A stretch of 40,260 bases of DNA, from positions 1-40,260 of the forward strand of contig QCAB01000006.1 in assembly GCA_003282105.1 (NCBI GenBank). The letters are read 5' to 3'. Numbering within the stretch: the first letter of the stretch is position 1; each line of letters opens with the position of its first letter. Source of the stretch: SAR86 cluster bacterium AG-339-G14. GTDB lineage: Bacteria; Pseudomonadota; Gammaproteobacteria; Magnimaribacterales; AG-339-G14. The position numbers and the translations under genes are program-made. Under the pieces are notes generated by a model that saw only the letters and a program-made list of their open reading frames with translations, was not told where the DNA came from and searched no databases. Shown here in pieces: positions 29,218 through 38,736 of the stretch.

Positions 29218-31790
29218 TTAGTTTCAATGGTGACTGACGGAAGGGAAGCCGAGTTAGCAGCCTTTTTATAAGCTTCTATTTGATCAAAATTCATATAACG
29301 AAATATTTCAGCTGACATGGTGTTTATTTCACTCATATGAGAAAGGTATTCTTCAATGGTTGGTAGTTTTCCAAGAATTGCAGAAATCGCCGCAAGTTCA
29401 GCAGATGCTAAATAAACATTTGCTCCATCTCCTAGTCTGTTTGGAAAATTCCTTGTTGAAGTAGAAACTACCGTTGAATTAGGTTCCACTCTTGCTTGAT
29501 TTCCCATACAAAGAGAACATCCGGGAACTTCTGTCCTAACACCAGCGTCTTCAAAAATTTTGTAGAAGCCTTCTTCCTCTAATTGAAATTTATCCATTTT
29601 AGTTGGAGGAGAAATCCATAATCTAGTCGGCAGGGAATTAACCTTTTCAAGTAATTTTCCTGCAGCTCGAAAGTGACCAATATTAGTCATGCAAGATCCA
29701 ATAAAAACTTCATCTATTTTATCCTCTCCGATTTCAGATAAACTTTTTACATCATCTGGATCATTTGGACACGCTAACAAAGGTTCTTTAATCTCATTGA
29801 GATCGATTTCAATAACTTCTGCATACTTCGCGTTAAGATCCGGCTTCAAAAGTACTGGGTTTGAAAGCCATTGCTCCATTTTTTTTGCTCTTCTTTCCAA
29901 GGTTCTAGCATCTCCGTATCCTTCCGAAATCAACCATCTAAGCAAGATAATGTTTGAATTAAGATATTCAGTAATAGGCTCTTCATCAAGTAATACCGTA
30001 CATCCTGAAGCAGATCTTTCAGCAGAAGCGTCAGACAGTTCAAAAGCCTGTTCTATTTTTAGATTTGGAAGTCCTTCAATTTCTAAACATCGCCCTGAAA
30101 ATATATTTTTCTTACCTTCTTTTTCTACAGTTAATAATCCTCTTTGAATTGCAGCATAAGGTATCGCGTTTACTAAATCTCTTAAGGTTATCCCAGGCTG
30201 CATTTTTCCAGAAAATTTAACCAAAACTGATTCTGGCATATCCAAAGGTATTACTCCTAAAGCAGCACCAAAGGCTACTAAACCTGATCCAGCAGGAAAA
30301 CTTATTCCGATCGGAAATCTTGTATGGGAATCTCCTCCAGTCCCAACAGTGTCTGGTAATAACATTCGGTTAAGCCAAGAGTGAATTATTCCATCACCAG
30401 GCTTGAGAGCTATTCCACCTCGAGTTTTAATGAATTCAGGAAGAGTATGTTGAGTTTCTATGTCTACAGGTTTTGGGTAAGCAGCAGTATGACAAAAAGA
30501 TTGCATTACCAAGTCAGAAGTAAATCCTAGACAAGCTAGCTCTTTTAACTCATCCCTTGTCATAGGCCCTGTAGTATCTTGAGAGCCTACAGTAGTCATG
30601 ATTGGCTCACAATAAGTGCCAGGTCTAACTCCCTCAACTCCACACGCTTTGCCAACCATCTTTTGAGCCAATGTGTATCCGTCTGATGAGCTATCGTTAT
30701 CTCCTGGCCTAACAAAGACATCGGTAGGACCCAAATTTAAATACTCTCTAGTTTTATCAGTCAGACTTCTTCCTATTATTAGAGGTATTCTTCCCCCAGC
30801 TCTAACCTCATCTAAAAAAGTCTCTGATTTGAATTCAAACTTTGAAATTACGTCTCCTTGTTCTGACAATATTTCGCCTTCATAAGGATAAATATTTATA
30901 ACATCCCCCGTATTCATTTTCTCTACGTCTGCTTCAAAAACAATAGTTCCGGCATCTTCCATAGTATTAAAAAAAATCGGTGCTATTTTCCCTCCGATAC
31001 AAATTCCTCCGGTCTTTTTATTAGGTATAAAAGGTATATCCTCACCCATATGCCAAAGTACAGAGTTTGTTGCAGACTTTCTTGAAGAACCAGTTCCAAC
31101 AACATCGCCAACTAATGCAACAGGAAATCCTTTTTCTTTTAATTTATTTATCGTTTCGATTGGATTTTTTATTCCTTCTCTTGGCATTTTGTACATGGCC
31201 AAAGCATGAAGAGGAATATCTGGTCTTGACCAAGCATCTGGAGCTGGCGATAAATCATCAGTGTTAGTTTCCCCAGGAACTTTAAAAATACTTACTTTTA
31301 TTTCTCTTGGAACTTCAGGTTTTGATAAAAACCATTCAGCATTTGACCAAGAATTTAAAATCTTTAATGCATTTTTTGAATTTTTTGAAAGTTCAGCAAT
31401 GTCATTAAATGCATCGAAAATGAGGAGTGTTTTAGAAAGAGCTTCGATTGCTACTTCTCCGCATTCTTCATCATCAATTAATTTTATGAGCGGTTCAACA
31501 TTGTATCCACCCAACATAGTACCTAAATAGAAGGTTGCCTCCTTAGGAGAGATTAATTCACATTCAATTTTTTTTTGCGACAAGTCAGCAAGAAAAGCTG
31601 CTTTCACATAAGCTGCATCATCAACTCCGGCAGGAACTCTGTTGATAAGAAGATCTAGTAATTCTTTATTCTTGCTTTTTGCTTCTTTTATTAATTCAAT
31701 AAGACCTGAAGTTTGTTCTGCATCAAGAGGCAGAGGAGGGATGCCGAGTTCAGCCCTTTCTTTCAGAGATTTTTGGTAATTTTCAAGCAT
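29214..31790 (-). CDS. acnB: Bifunctional aconitate hydratase 2/2-methylisocitrate dehydratase
   Basis: [107 protein letters not shown]. Confidence 0.97.
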   Translation of the reverse strand: MLENYQKSLKERAELGIPPLPLDAEQTSGLIELIKEAKSKNKELLDLLINRVPAGVDDAAYVKAAFLADLSQKKIECELISPKEATFYLGTMLGGYNVEPLIKLIDDEECGEVAIEALSKTLLIFDAFNDIAELSKNSKNALKILNSWSNAEWFLSKPEVPREIKVSIFKVPGETNTDDLSPAPDAWSRPDIPLHALAMYKMPREGIKNPIETINKLKEKGFPVALVGDVVGTGSSRKSATNSVLWHMGEDIPFIPNKKTGGICIGGKIAPIFFNTMEDAGTIVFEADVEKMNTGDVINIYPYEGEILSEQGDVISKFEFKSETFLDEVRAGGRIPLIIGRSLTDKTREYLNLGPTDVFVRPGDNDSSSDGYTLAQKMVGKACGVEGVRPGTYCEPIMTTVGSQDTTGPMTRDELKELACLGFTSDLVMQSFCHTAAYPKPVDIETQHTLPEFIKTRGGIALKPGDGIIHSWLNRMLLPDTVGTGGDSHTRFPIGISFPAGSGLVAFGAALGVIPLDMPESVLVKFSGKMQPGITLRDLVNAIPYAAIQRGLLTVEKEGKKNIFSGRCLEIEGLPNLKIEQAFELSDASAERSASGCTVLLDEEPITEYLNSNIILLRWLISEGYGDARTLERRAKKMEQWLSNPVLLKPDLNAKYAEVIEIDLNEIKEPLLACPNDPDDVKSLSEIGEDKIDEVFIGSCMTNIGHFRAAGKLLEKVNSLPTRLWISPPTKMDKFQLEEEGFYKIFEDAGVRTEVPGCSLCMGNQARVEPNSTVVSTSTRNFPNRLGDGANVYLASAELAAISAILGKLPTIEEYLSHMSEINTMSAEIFRYMNFDQIEAYKKAANSASLPSVTIETN

Positions 31791-31806
31791 ATTGAGAAGT
31801 AAAAAT

Positions 31807-31822
31807 TGTTAATATATTAACA
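31807..31822. repeat. 16-bp perfect palindrome TGTTAATATATTAACA in the acnB / DUF1289 divergent intergenic region; candidate operator and/or symmetric -10
   Basis: Direct reading of + strand; ends on the A of the downstream ATG at 31822. Confidence 0.5.
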
Positions 31823-32286
31823 TGTCTAAAGATTCTTCTGCACGCACACGAACTCCTTGCGTAGGGATTTGCTCAACGACATATGGAGACGATGTCTGTA
31901 GAGGTTGTAAAAGGTTTGTTCACGAAGTAATAAACTGGAATTCATTTAATCCTGAGGAAAAAGAATCTGTTTGGAAAAGATTAGAGAAATTAAAAACCTT
32001 AATTATGCAATCAAAAATTTCTATAACTAATGAAACATTAATGGAAGAAAAAATTGAAGAACTTCAATTAAAAATAAACTCTGATCTAAATAATTTATCC
32101 AAGGCTTTTGAAATTGTTAAGCTTACTAGTAAGAGTTTTGATGATTTAAATGAATTTGGAATCAAATTAGTCAACAAAGACACAAGTTTAATAGATCTGA
32201 AAGAAGAAATTGAGAAAGAACTCTATGATTTGTCTATGGCGCATTTTAATAGGTATTTTGTAGAGCCTATTCGTAAGATTAAATAA
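31822..32286 (+). CDS. DUF1289 family cysteine-motif protein with a C-terminal helical extension
   Basis: RTPCVGICSTTYGDDVCRGCKRFVHEVINWNSFNPEEKESVWKRL (C-x3-C-x8-C-x2-C, DUF1289) followed by about 90 further residues. Confidence 0.82.
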   Translation: MSKDSSARTRTPCVGICSTTYGDDVCRGCKRFVHEVINWNSFNPEEKESVWKRLEKLKTLIMQSKISITNETLMEEKIEELQLKINSDLNNLSKAFEIVKLTSKSFDDLNEFGIKLVNKDTSLIDLKEEIEKELYDLSMAHFNRYFVEPIRKIK

Positions 32287-32289
32287 TTA

Positions 32290-33000
32290 TTAAATCCTTT
32301 CTTTCACTAGCTCAAATTCTCCATCAGTGCTTTTGATGTACCACAAATGTGAACCCCAATCGCCCAAAACCATTCTAGGCACGCCGTTCTCATCATGAAC
32401 AAATGGCCTATGAGTATGACCATGGATTAATATATCTAAAGAATTTTCTTCGATAGTTTTTAGGACTTCTAAATTATTAACATCCATTATTGCTTCGTCT
32501 TTAGATTTATTTTCAAGTTTGCTTACTTCTCTTAGGCTTTTAGCTACTTCCTTTCTCTCACTAAGATCTTTTGATAAAAATTCTTCTTGCCAATTTTTAT
32601 CTCTAACCAATGACCTAAATTCTTGATAATCTTTATCATCAGTGCAAAGAGAATCTCCGTGCATGAGCAGAATCCTCTTTTTGGAAATTTCTAATTCATG
32701 TGGGTCATCAAGCAAAATGGAATGAACATCGTTGCAAAATTTTTTTCCAATAAGAAAATCTCTATTTCCGTGCATAAAATATATTTTGCTTCCAGAAGTT
32801 GTCTTTTCTCTTAAATTTTTTTTTATCAGGTTAATGAACTGATTTTCATGGTCATCGCCAATCCATTGCTCAAAAAAATCACCTAAAATGTAAAGTTCAT
32901 CTTCTGAATTTATTTTTTTTTCGAGAAAATTCATGAATGCTTCAGTAAGTTCAGGTCGGCTTTCTTGAAGATGAAGATCAGATATAAAAAAAACTGACAT
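32290..33000 (-). CDS. lpxH: UDP-2,3-diacylglucosamine diphosphatase
   Basis: FFISDLHLQESRPELTEAF, LYILGDFFEQWIGDD, MHGNRDFLIG, LLMHGDSLCTDD, ILIHGHTHRP. Confidence 0.95.
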   Translation of the reverse strand: MSVFFISDLHLQESRPELTEAFMNFLEKKINSEDELYILGDFFEQWIGDDHENQFINLIKKNLREKTTSGSKIYFMHGNRDFLIGKKFCNDVHSILLDDPHELEISKKRILLMHGDSLCTDDKDYQEFRSLVRDKNWQEEFLSKDLSERKEVAKSLREVSKLENKSKDEAIMDVNNLEVLKTIEENSLDILIHGHTHRPFVHDENGVPRMVLGDWGSHLWYIKSTDGEFELVKERI

Positions 33001-33003
33001 GTA

Positions 33004-33498
33004 TCATTTTTTTTCAACACTTATCATGTAGACGTCTTCTACCGGAACGTCCTGATGACCTGAAACAAATGTTGTTTTTACTTTTGCAATTTCATCTATA
33101 ATTTCTTGACCTGAAATAACTTTTCCAAAAACTGCGTATCCTCCAGAATTAGGATAGTCTAAGAATTCATTGTCAGATAAATTTATAAAGAACTGAGACG
33201 TTGCAGAATCAAGCTCATTTGTTCTTGCCATTGATAATGTGTATTTCTCGTTTTTAAGTCCATTATCTGATTCATTTTTAATAGGATCTTTAGTAGGTTT
33301 TTGGTTCATACCTATTTCAAAACCTCCTCCTTGAATCACAAATCCAGGGATGATTCTATGAAATAAAACGTTTTCAAAAAAATTATCATCTACGTACTCA
33401 ACAAAGTTTTCAACAGTAACAGGGGCCTCTTTTGGATAAAGTTCAATATCAAAATTTCCCATGCTAGTCGTGACAGCTAAAATTATAATCTCATTCAT
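33004..33498 (-). CDS. Cyclophilin-type peptidyl-prolyl cis-trans isomerase
   Basis: TSMGNFDIELYPKEAPVTVENFVEYVDDNFFENVLFHRIIPGFVIQGGGF, SMARTNELDSATSQFFINLSDN. ORF track starts at TTG 33528; ATG at 33498 fits the family. Confidence 0.93.
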   Translation of the reverse strand: MNEIIILAVTTSMGNFDIELYPKEAPVTVENFVEYVDDNFFENVLFHRIIPGFVIQGGGFEIGMNQKPTKDPIKNESDNGLKNEKYTLSMARTNELDSATSQFFINLSDNEFLDYPNSGGYAVFGKVISGQEIIDEIAKVKTTFVSGHQDVPVEDVYMISVEKK

Positions 33499-33534
33499 AA
33501 TGAACAAGTATAATACTCGAAGTGTCAATAAAAA

Positions 33535-34908
33535 ATGAAAATCTTTAATAGTATTACCTCAAAAAAAGAAGATTTGGTCTCAATTGAGAAAGACATGATA
33601 AATCTCTACGTCTGTGGCATGACAGTTTACGATGATTGCCATATCGGCCATGCACGCACGTTTATCAGTTTTGATTTATTTGTAAGGTTTTTTTCTTATC
33701 TTGGATACAAAGTTAATTATGTAAGAAATATAACTGATATCGAAGATAAAATTATTGATAAAGCAAAGCTTGAAAAGGTATCTTTCAGTGAAATCTCAGA
33801 TAGATTTATTTTTTCCATGCATGATGATTTTAGTAAATTGAATCTCTTGTCACCAAAATTTGAACCAAGAGCATCTGAAAACATACCCGAAATACTTGAG
33901 ATGATTGAAGAATTAGAAGCAAATAAATTTGCGTATTCAGTCGACGGCGGAGATGTGTATTTCGATATTAATTCATACGAAGATTACGGAAAGCTTTCAA
34001 AGAGAGATCAAAAAGAACTTGAATCTGGATCAAGAGTAGATATTGATGAAAACAAAAAAAATCCAAATGACTTCGTTCTTTGGAAGAAATCAGAAGAAGA
34101 GCCTTTATTCGATTCTAAATGGGGTAAGGGAAGGCCTGGATGGCATATTGAGTGCTCCGCTATGAGTAAAAAATTTCTTGGCGAAACTTTCGATATTCAT
34201 GGGGGCGGTTTAGATTTAAAGTTTCCTCACCATGAAAATGAAATAGCGCAATCTGAATGTTGTTCAGGGAAAACATTTGCTAATCACTGGATGCATGTTG
34301 CGCCTTTGAACGTCAATGGAAAAAAAATGTCGAAATCTTTAGGTAATTTTGCAACTATTAAAGACGTTTTAAAAAAATATCATCCAGAGGTTTTAAGAAT
34401 GTTTTTTTATCTAACACATTATAGAAAACCTATTAACTTCAAAGAAAATTCTATAAATGATGCAAAAAATATATTGGATAAACTTTATGAAAGCATAAGA
34501 GGGTTTGATGAATCCAAATTAGAAGTAGATAAATCTTTATCTGTAAAATTTAATAATTCTTTGGAAGATGACTTCAATACTCCAAAAGCAATTAGAGTTC
34601 TTCAAGAAATAAATCAACAAATAAATAGGCAAGTATCAGTAGATAATTCTGACTTATGGAAACTTAAAGGCAGTCTAAGAAGTTTCGCAAATTCAATTGG
34701 GTTGCTTTTAGATTCTACAGAAAATTATTTTAAGTATTCTGGAGACTCGGAGCTTGAAAATGAAAAGATCCAAGAAGCAATTGAGCTAAGAAATGAGGCT
34801 AGAGCCAATAAAAACTTTGCGCTAGCTGATTCAATTAGGAAAGAACTTTCAGAAAAGGGTATTTCTCTTGAAGATAAAGAGGGGAAAACACATTGGAAGA
34901 AGAAATAA
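33535..34908 (+). CDS. cysS: Cysteinyl-tRNA synthetase
   Basis: LYVCGMTVYDDCHIGHARTFISFD, YVRNITDIEDKII, GRPGWHIECSAMS, DIHGGGLDLKFPHHENEIAQSE, KMSKSLGNF. Confidence 0.98.
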   Translation: MKIFNSITSKKEDLVSIEKDMINLYVCGMTVYDDCHIGHARTFISFDLFVRFFSYLGYKVNYVRNITDIEDKIIDKAKLEKVSFSEISDRFIFSMHDDFSKLNLLSPKFEPRASENIPEILEMIEELEANKFAYSVDGGDVYFDINSYEDYGKLSKRDQKELESGSRVDIDENKKNPNDFVLWKKSEEEPLFDSKWGKGRPGWHIECSAMSKKFLGETFDIHGGGLDLKFPHHENEIAQSECCSGKTFANHWMHVAPLNVNGKKMSKSLGNFATIKDVLKKYHPEVLRMFFYLTHYRKPINFKENSINDAKNILDKLYESIRGFDESKLEVDKSLSVKFNNSLEDDFNTPKAIRVLQEINQQINRQVSVDNSDLWKLKGSLRSFANSIGLLLDSTENYFKYSGDSELENEKIQEAIELRNEARANKNFALADSIRKELSEKGISLEDKEGKTHWKKK

Positions 34909-34909
34909 A

Positions 34910-35848
34910 TCAAAACAAACTGAAAAAATAGTAAAGGGTGTAGCAAATTAAACCTATTCCAACTATCGGCGCACTAAGCTTTTTAAATCGGTTTTCAAAT
35001 GAACCTAAACTTAGATAAGTGACAAATATCGCAGTCAGAATGGACATCATTAAAAAATCTCTAGTGAGAATTTCAGAGCCAAATATCTTTGTGAGCGACA
35101 TACCTATTATTGGAAAAACTAACACAATATTCAAGATATTTGATCCGACAATATTTCCAATAACAAGATTTCCCTTTTTTTGTTTTAAAGCGACGAAAGA
35201 TGTGGCTAATTCTGGAAGACTGGTTCCTATTGCAACCACAGTTAACCCAATCACAACATCTGGTATACCAATTAATGAAGCAATGCTAGATCCATATTTT
35301 ACTGTCAATTCTGAACCTACCAGCAGAAACCCAAGACTTGATAGCGAAAGAAAAATTAACCATAGAGTGTTTTTTGAATCAGACGAACTAGTGATTTCTT
35401 GTGGTTTTTGTCTAAGTAAATGCATGAGAAAAAGTAAAAATAAACCAATCATTAAAATAGAATCACTGACTGAAATTTTGTAATCGAATAAAACATAACC
35501 TGCTATTAAGGAAGTTAGGACAAGTAAGAAAATATCTCTAAGATTCAAAGAGATTTCAGATTTAGCAATAAAAAAGCATGAAAAACCAAAAACTATCCCA
35601 ATGTTTGCGATATTTGATCCTAATGAATTACCAATAGCAATTTCTGGCTTTGCATTTATTACTGAAGATATGCTCACAAAAACTTCAGGAATAGACGTGC
35701 CAAGAGCTACAATAGTTATTCCAAGTAGCATGTCGTTGACGCCAAGTTTTTTTCCTAATTTTGATACGTTTGTAATAAATATATCAGCTCCTTTGACTAG
35801 AAAAATTAATCCCAAAATGAGTAATAAAGAGGGTAAAAGAAATTCCAT
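34910..35848 (-). CDS. CaCA-family calcium/sodium antiporter (YrbG-like)
   Basis: Two related alpha-repeats: LVKGADIFI...LGITIVALGTSIPEVFVS and IGLTVVAIGTSLPELATSFVA; ATG at 35848 preferred over the upstream extension, which overlaps the neighbouring gene. Confidence 0.93.
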   Translation of the reverse strand: MEFLLPSLLLILGLIFLVKGADIFITNVSKLGKKLGVNDMLLGITIVALGTSIPEVFVSISSVINAKPEIAIGNSLGSNIANIGIVFGFSCFFIAKSEISLNLRDIFLLVLTSLIAGYVLFDYKISVSDSILMIGLFLLFLMHLLRQKPQEITSSSDSKNTLWLIFLSLSSLGFLLVGSELTVKYGSSIASLIGIPDVVIGLTVVAIGTSLPELATSFVALKQKKGNLVIGNIVGSNILNIVLVFPIIGMSLTKIFGSEILTRDFLMMSILTAIFVTYLSLGSFENRFKKLSAPIVGIGLICYTLYYFFSLF

Positions 35849-35850
35849 CG

Positions 35851-36567
35851 TTAAATGTTTGCCTTTAGTACATATCTGCAATGTTCGCAGCTTTTGCTCG
35901 GAGCTGGAGGTGACTCAGCGTCTAAACAATCTTTCATTTTTCTTATTACGCTCGGTATCCATGAATCGTCTCCTTTGTAAGCAATTAGTTTAATTTTAAA
36001 ATTGAGTTTATTTTCGAAGAGGATATTTTTTCTAATTGCATTGCAATATACAAAATAAGCAGTGTCTTGAACATCGAAACCATTATTTCGAAATAGCCAT
36101 TGATAAATTTCAATCTGTCTTTTATAGGATATTTGCCAAGGTGCATCTAAGGAAACCTCTCCTTCCTTAGAAGTCGCTTTATAATCTACAATTATTAATT
36201 GATCTGTTTTTGTGTTTATCCATACATCATCAACTAGACCATATAAATAGAAATTTGTTTCTTCATCTAAAAAACCGATGCCCTTATTCCTCGTTCTCCA
36301 ATCTTCAATTTCTGGATGGCTAAAAGGCCTAGCATCTAAGCCGGAATTCAATATGTAAGGATGATTTTCTTTAGTTCCTCTAAAGGAATCGAATTCATCC
36401 TTAAGTAATTCATCGACTGCGTTATTTAAATTGAATGGAAATGAACTTGGCCTGCTGATACCTAATTTTTCTTCCAAGTAAAAACATTTCGGGCATCTGC
36501 AAAAATTTTCTATTCTGGTTCTACTGAGTTTATATGGATCTGATTTATCTTTATTATATATAGGCAT
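35851..36567 (-). CDS. PD-(D/E)XK nuclease superfamily protein (RecB/Cas4-like, with Fe-S-type cysteines)
   Basis: GLVDDVW, IIVDYKAT, RQIEIYQW (RecB-family D, DxK and QxxxY motifs) flanked by N-terminal FCRCPKCFYLEEKLG and C-terminal SCEHCRY. ORF-track residues 1-23 are translated tRNA; true ATG at 36567. Confidence 0.85.
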   Translation of the reverse strand: MPIYNKDKSDPYKLSRTRIENFCRCPKCFYLEEKLGISRPSSFPFNLNNAVDELLKDEFDSFRGTKENHPYILNSGLDARPFSHPEIEDWRTRNKGIGFLDEETNFYLYGLVDDVWINTKTDQLIIVDYKATSKEGEVSLDAPWQISYKRQIEIYQWLFRNNGFDVQDTAYFVYCNAIRKNILFENKLNFKIKLIAYKGDDSWIPSVIRKMKDCLDAESPPAPSKSCEHCRYVLKANI

Positions 36568-36575
36568 TATAATTC

Positions 36576-36651
<76 letters not shown>

Positions 36652-36659
36652 AATCGAGG

Positions 36660-36666
36660 TATTATA
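36660..36666. promoter_or_regulatory. Shared symmetric -10 region (TATTATA) between tRNA-Asn (minus: TATAAT) and uvrB (plus: TATTAT)
   Basis: 31-bp divergent intergenic; minus-strand TATAAT ends 9 nt before the tRNA 5' end; plus-strand TATTAT ends 17 nt before the uvrB ATG. No convincing -35 in either direction. Confidence 0.5.
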
Positions 36667-36682
36667 GGCAAAAAAAAGAAAT

Positions 36683-38680
36683 ATGACTAAATCATTTAAT
36701 ATTAAATCTGACTTTAAACCTTCAGGAGATCAACCAAAGGCAATCAAAACAATTGTAGAGGGTTTAAATTCTGGTCTTCTTAATCAAACTCTAAGAGGAG
36801 TTACTGGTTCTGGGAAAACATTTGCTATGGCCAACATTATCCAAGAAGTTCAGAGGCCTGCAATTGTGATGGCTCATAATAAGACATTAGCCGCTCAATT
36901 GTATGGTGAGTTTAAAGAATTTTTTCCTGAAAATTCAGTTGAATACTTTGTTTCTTACTATGATTATTATCAACCAGAAGCATATGTCCCAACTTCAGAT
37001 ACGTTCATTGAAAAAGATGCTTCAATAAATGAGCACATAGAACAAATGCGTTTGTCTGCAACAAAGGCAATCATGGAAAGGAGGGATGTAATTATAGTTG
37101 CTTCGGTCTCAGCAATTTATGGTCTTGGAGATCCAAAATCCTATTTAAAGATGGTTTTGCATCTTGATCGAGGTGACGAAATTGACATGAAAGTTCTGCT
37201 GATGCGATTGGCTGAACTTCAATACACTAGAAATGATGTTGAGTTTAAAAGAGCAACTTATCGAGTTAAAGGAGATGTAATAGATATTTTTCCAGCAGAG
37301 TCAGATTTTGAGGCTTTAAGAATTGAATTATTTGATACCGAAATAGAATCATTAAAATTCTTCGATCCATTGACCGGAGAAATAATTAGAGACGTTCCAA
37401 GGGTGACTATTTTTCCTAAAACCCATTACGTAACTTCCAGAGATATTATGCTCAGTGCTGTTGAGAAAATCAGGTCTGAAATGAAAGAAAGAGTTCGATA
37501 TTTTAAAAAAAATGAAAAACTGATTGAAGCTCAGAGGATTGAGGAAAGGACTAAATACGATATGGAGATGATTAAAGAATTAGGTTTCTGTTCGGGCATC
37601 GAGAACTATTCAAGATATCTGTCTGGAAGAAAAAAAGGGGAGGCACCGCCAACTTTATACGAGTATTTACCCGAGGACGCCTTAGTTTTTGTCGACGAAT
37701 CTCACGTTTCTTTACCTCAAATAAGAGGAATGTATCGTGGAGATAGATCTAGGAAAGAAACACTCACCGAATATGGATTTAGATTACCAAGCGCACTCGA
37801 CAATAGGCCTCTAAGATTTGATGAATGGGAAATCTTGTCAGGTCAAAAGATATTTGTTTCTGCCACTCCGGGAGAATACGAAAATGAAAATTTAGATCAA
37901 ATGGTAGATTTGATAGTAAGACCCACGGGATTACTTGATCCGACAATTGAGATAAGACCCGCAACAAATCAAGTGGATGACTTAATTTCAGAAATTTATG
38001 AAAAAACAAAGAAAAAAGAAAGAGTTTTGGTGACAGTTCTTACAAAAAGAATGGCAGAGGATTTAGCGCAATATCTTTTTGAAAAAGATATCAATGTTAA
38101 ATATCTTCATTCCGATATTGATACTGTTGAGCGATCGGAAATTTTAAGAGATTTAAGACTTGGAAATTTTGATGTATTGGTAGGTATTAATCTTTTAAGA
38201 GAAGGATTAGATTTACCGGAAGTTTCCCTAGTGGCAATTTTAGATGCTGACAAAGAAGGATTTCTTCGATCTGACACCTCACTTATACAAACGATTGGAC
38301 GAGCTGCAAGACACATTAATGGTCATGCTATTTTGTATGGCGATAAGGAAACTGGTTCAATGCAAAGAACTATTAAGACGACTGAAGAAAGGAGAAAGAT
38401 CCAAATGGCTTTCAACGAAAAACATAATATAAAACCAGAAGGCATCGTAAGGCCTATTATGGACGTCATGGAAGGATCGAAAAATCTTACGAAGAAAGAA
38501 TTCATCGAAGAAGTCGACAAAAAATTTGAGGAAGAGTATTTGTCTCCTAAAGAGCTAGCTGAAAAAATAGATGCTCTCGAAAAATTGATGTTGGAGCATG
38601 CTACTAAACTTGAGTTTGAAGAAGCAGCAAATATCCGCGACAAAATTACTTCATTAAAGAACAAGCTTTTTGCGGCTTAA
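36683..38680 (+). CDS. uvrB: UvrABC system subunit B
   Basis: [100 protein letters not shown]-terminal UVR motif. Confidence 0.98.
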   Translation: MTKSFNIKSDFKPSGDQPKAIKTIVEGLNSGLLNQTLRGVTGSGKTFAMANIIQEVQRPAIVMAHNKTLAAQLYGEFKEFFPENSVEYFVSYYDYYQPEAYVPTSDTFIEKDASINEHIEQMRLSATKAIMERRDVIIVASVSAIYGLGDPKSYLKMVLHLDRGDEIDMKVLLMRLAELQYTRNDVEFKRATYRVKGDVIDIFPAESDFEALRIELFDTEIESLKFFDPLTGEIIRDVPRVTIFPKTHYVTSRDIMLSAVEKIRSEMKERVRYFKKNEKLIEAQRIEERTKYDMEMIKELGFCSGIENYSRYLSGRKKGEAPPTLYEYLPEDALVFVDESHVSLPQIRGMYRGDRSRKETLTEYGFRLPSALDNRPLRFDEWEILSGQKIFVSATPGEYENENLDQMVDLIVRPTGLLDPTIEIRPATNQVDDLISEIYEKTKKKERVLVTVLTKRMAEDLAQYLFEKDINVKYLHSDIDTVERSEILRDLRLGNFDVLVGINLLREGLDLPEVSLVAILDADKEGFLRSDTSLIQTIGRAARHINGHAILYGDKETGSMQRTIKTTEERRKIQMAFNEKHNIKPEGIVRPIMDVMEGSKNLTKKEFIEEVDKKFEEEYLSPKELAEKIDALEKLMLEHATKLEFEEAANIRDKITSLKNKLFAA

Positions 38681-38736
38681 ATTACTTGAGAAATAAAAAG
38701 TCTTCTTGATTTATAATATTTAAATCTCAGGCAAAA

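Noticed and set aside
29689-30147. 152-aa plus-strand ORF antisense to acnB
   Set aside because: acnB is clearly coding on the other strand; the ORF is Ser/Ile-rich shadow translation with no recognisable motif.
33516-33528. Consensus TTGACA on the minus strand upstream of ppi as a -35
   Set aside because: Only 7 nt from the minus-strand TATTAT, far too short a spacer for a sigma70 promoter.
35019-35483. 154-aa plus-strand ORF antisense to the CaCA antiporter (and 35601-35993 nearby)
   Set aside because: Overlaps confidently identified genes on the opposite strand; composition mirrors membrane-protein codons; no family resemblance.
38686-38730. Possible hairpin/terminator TTGAG...CTCAG between uvrB and purL
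   Set aside because: Arms are only about 5 bp with a long loop and no following T-run; not supportable.
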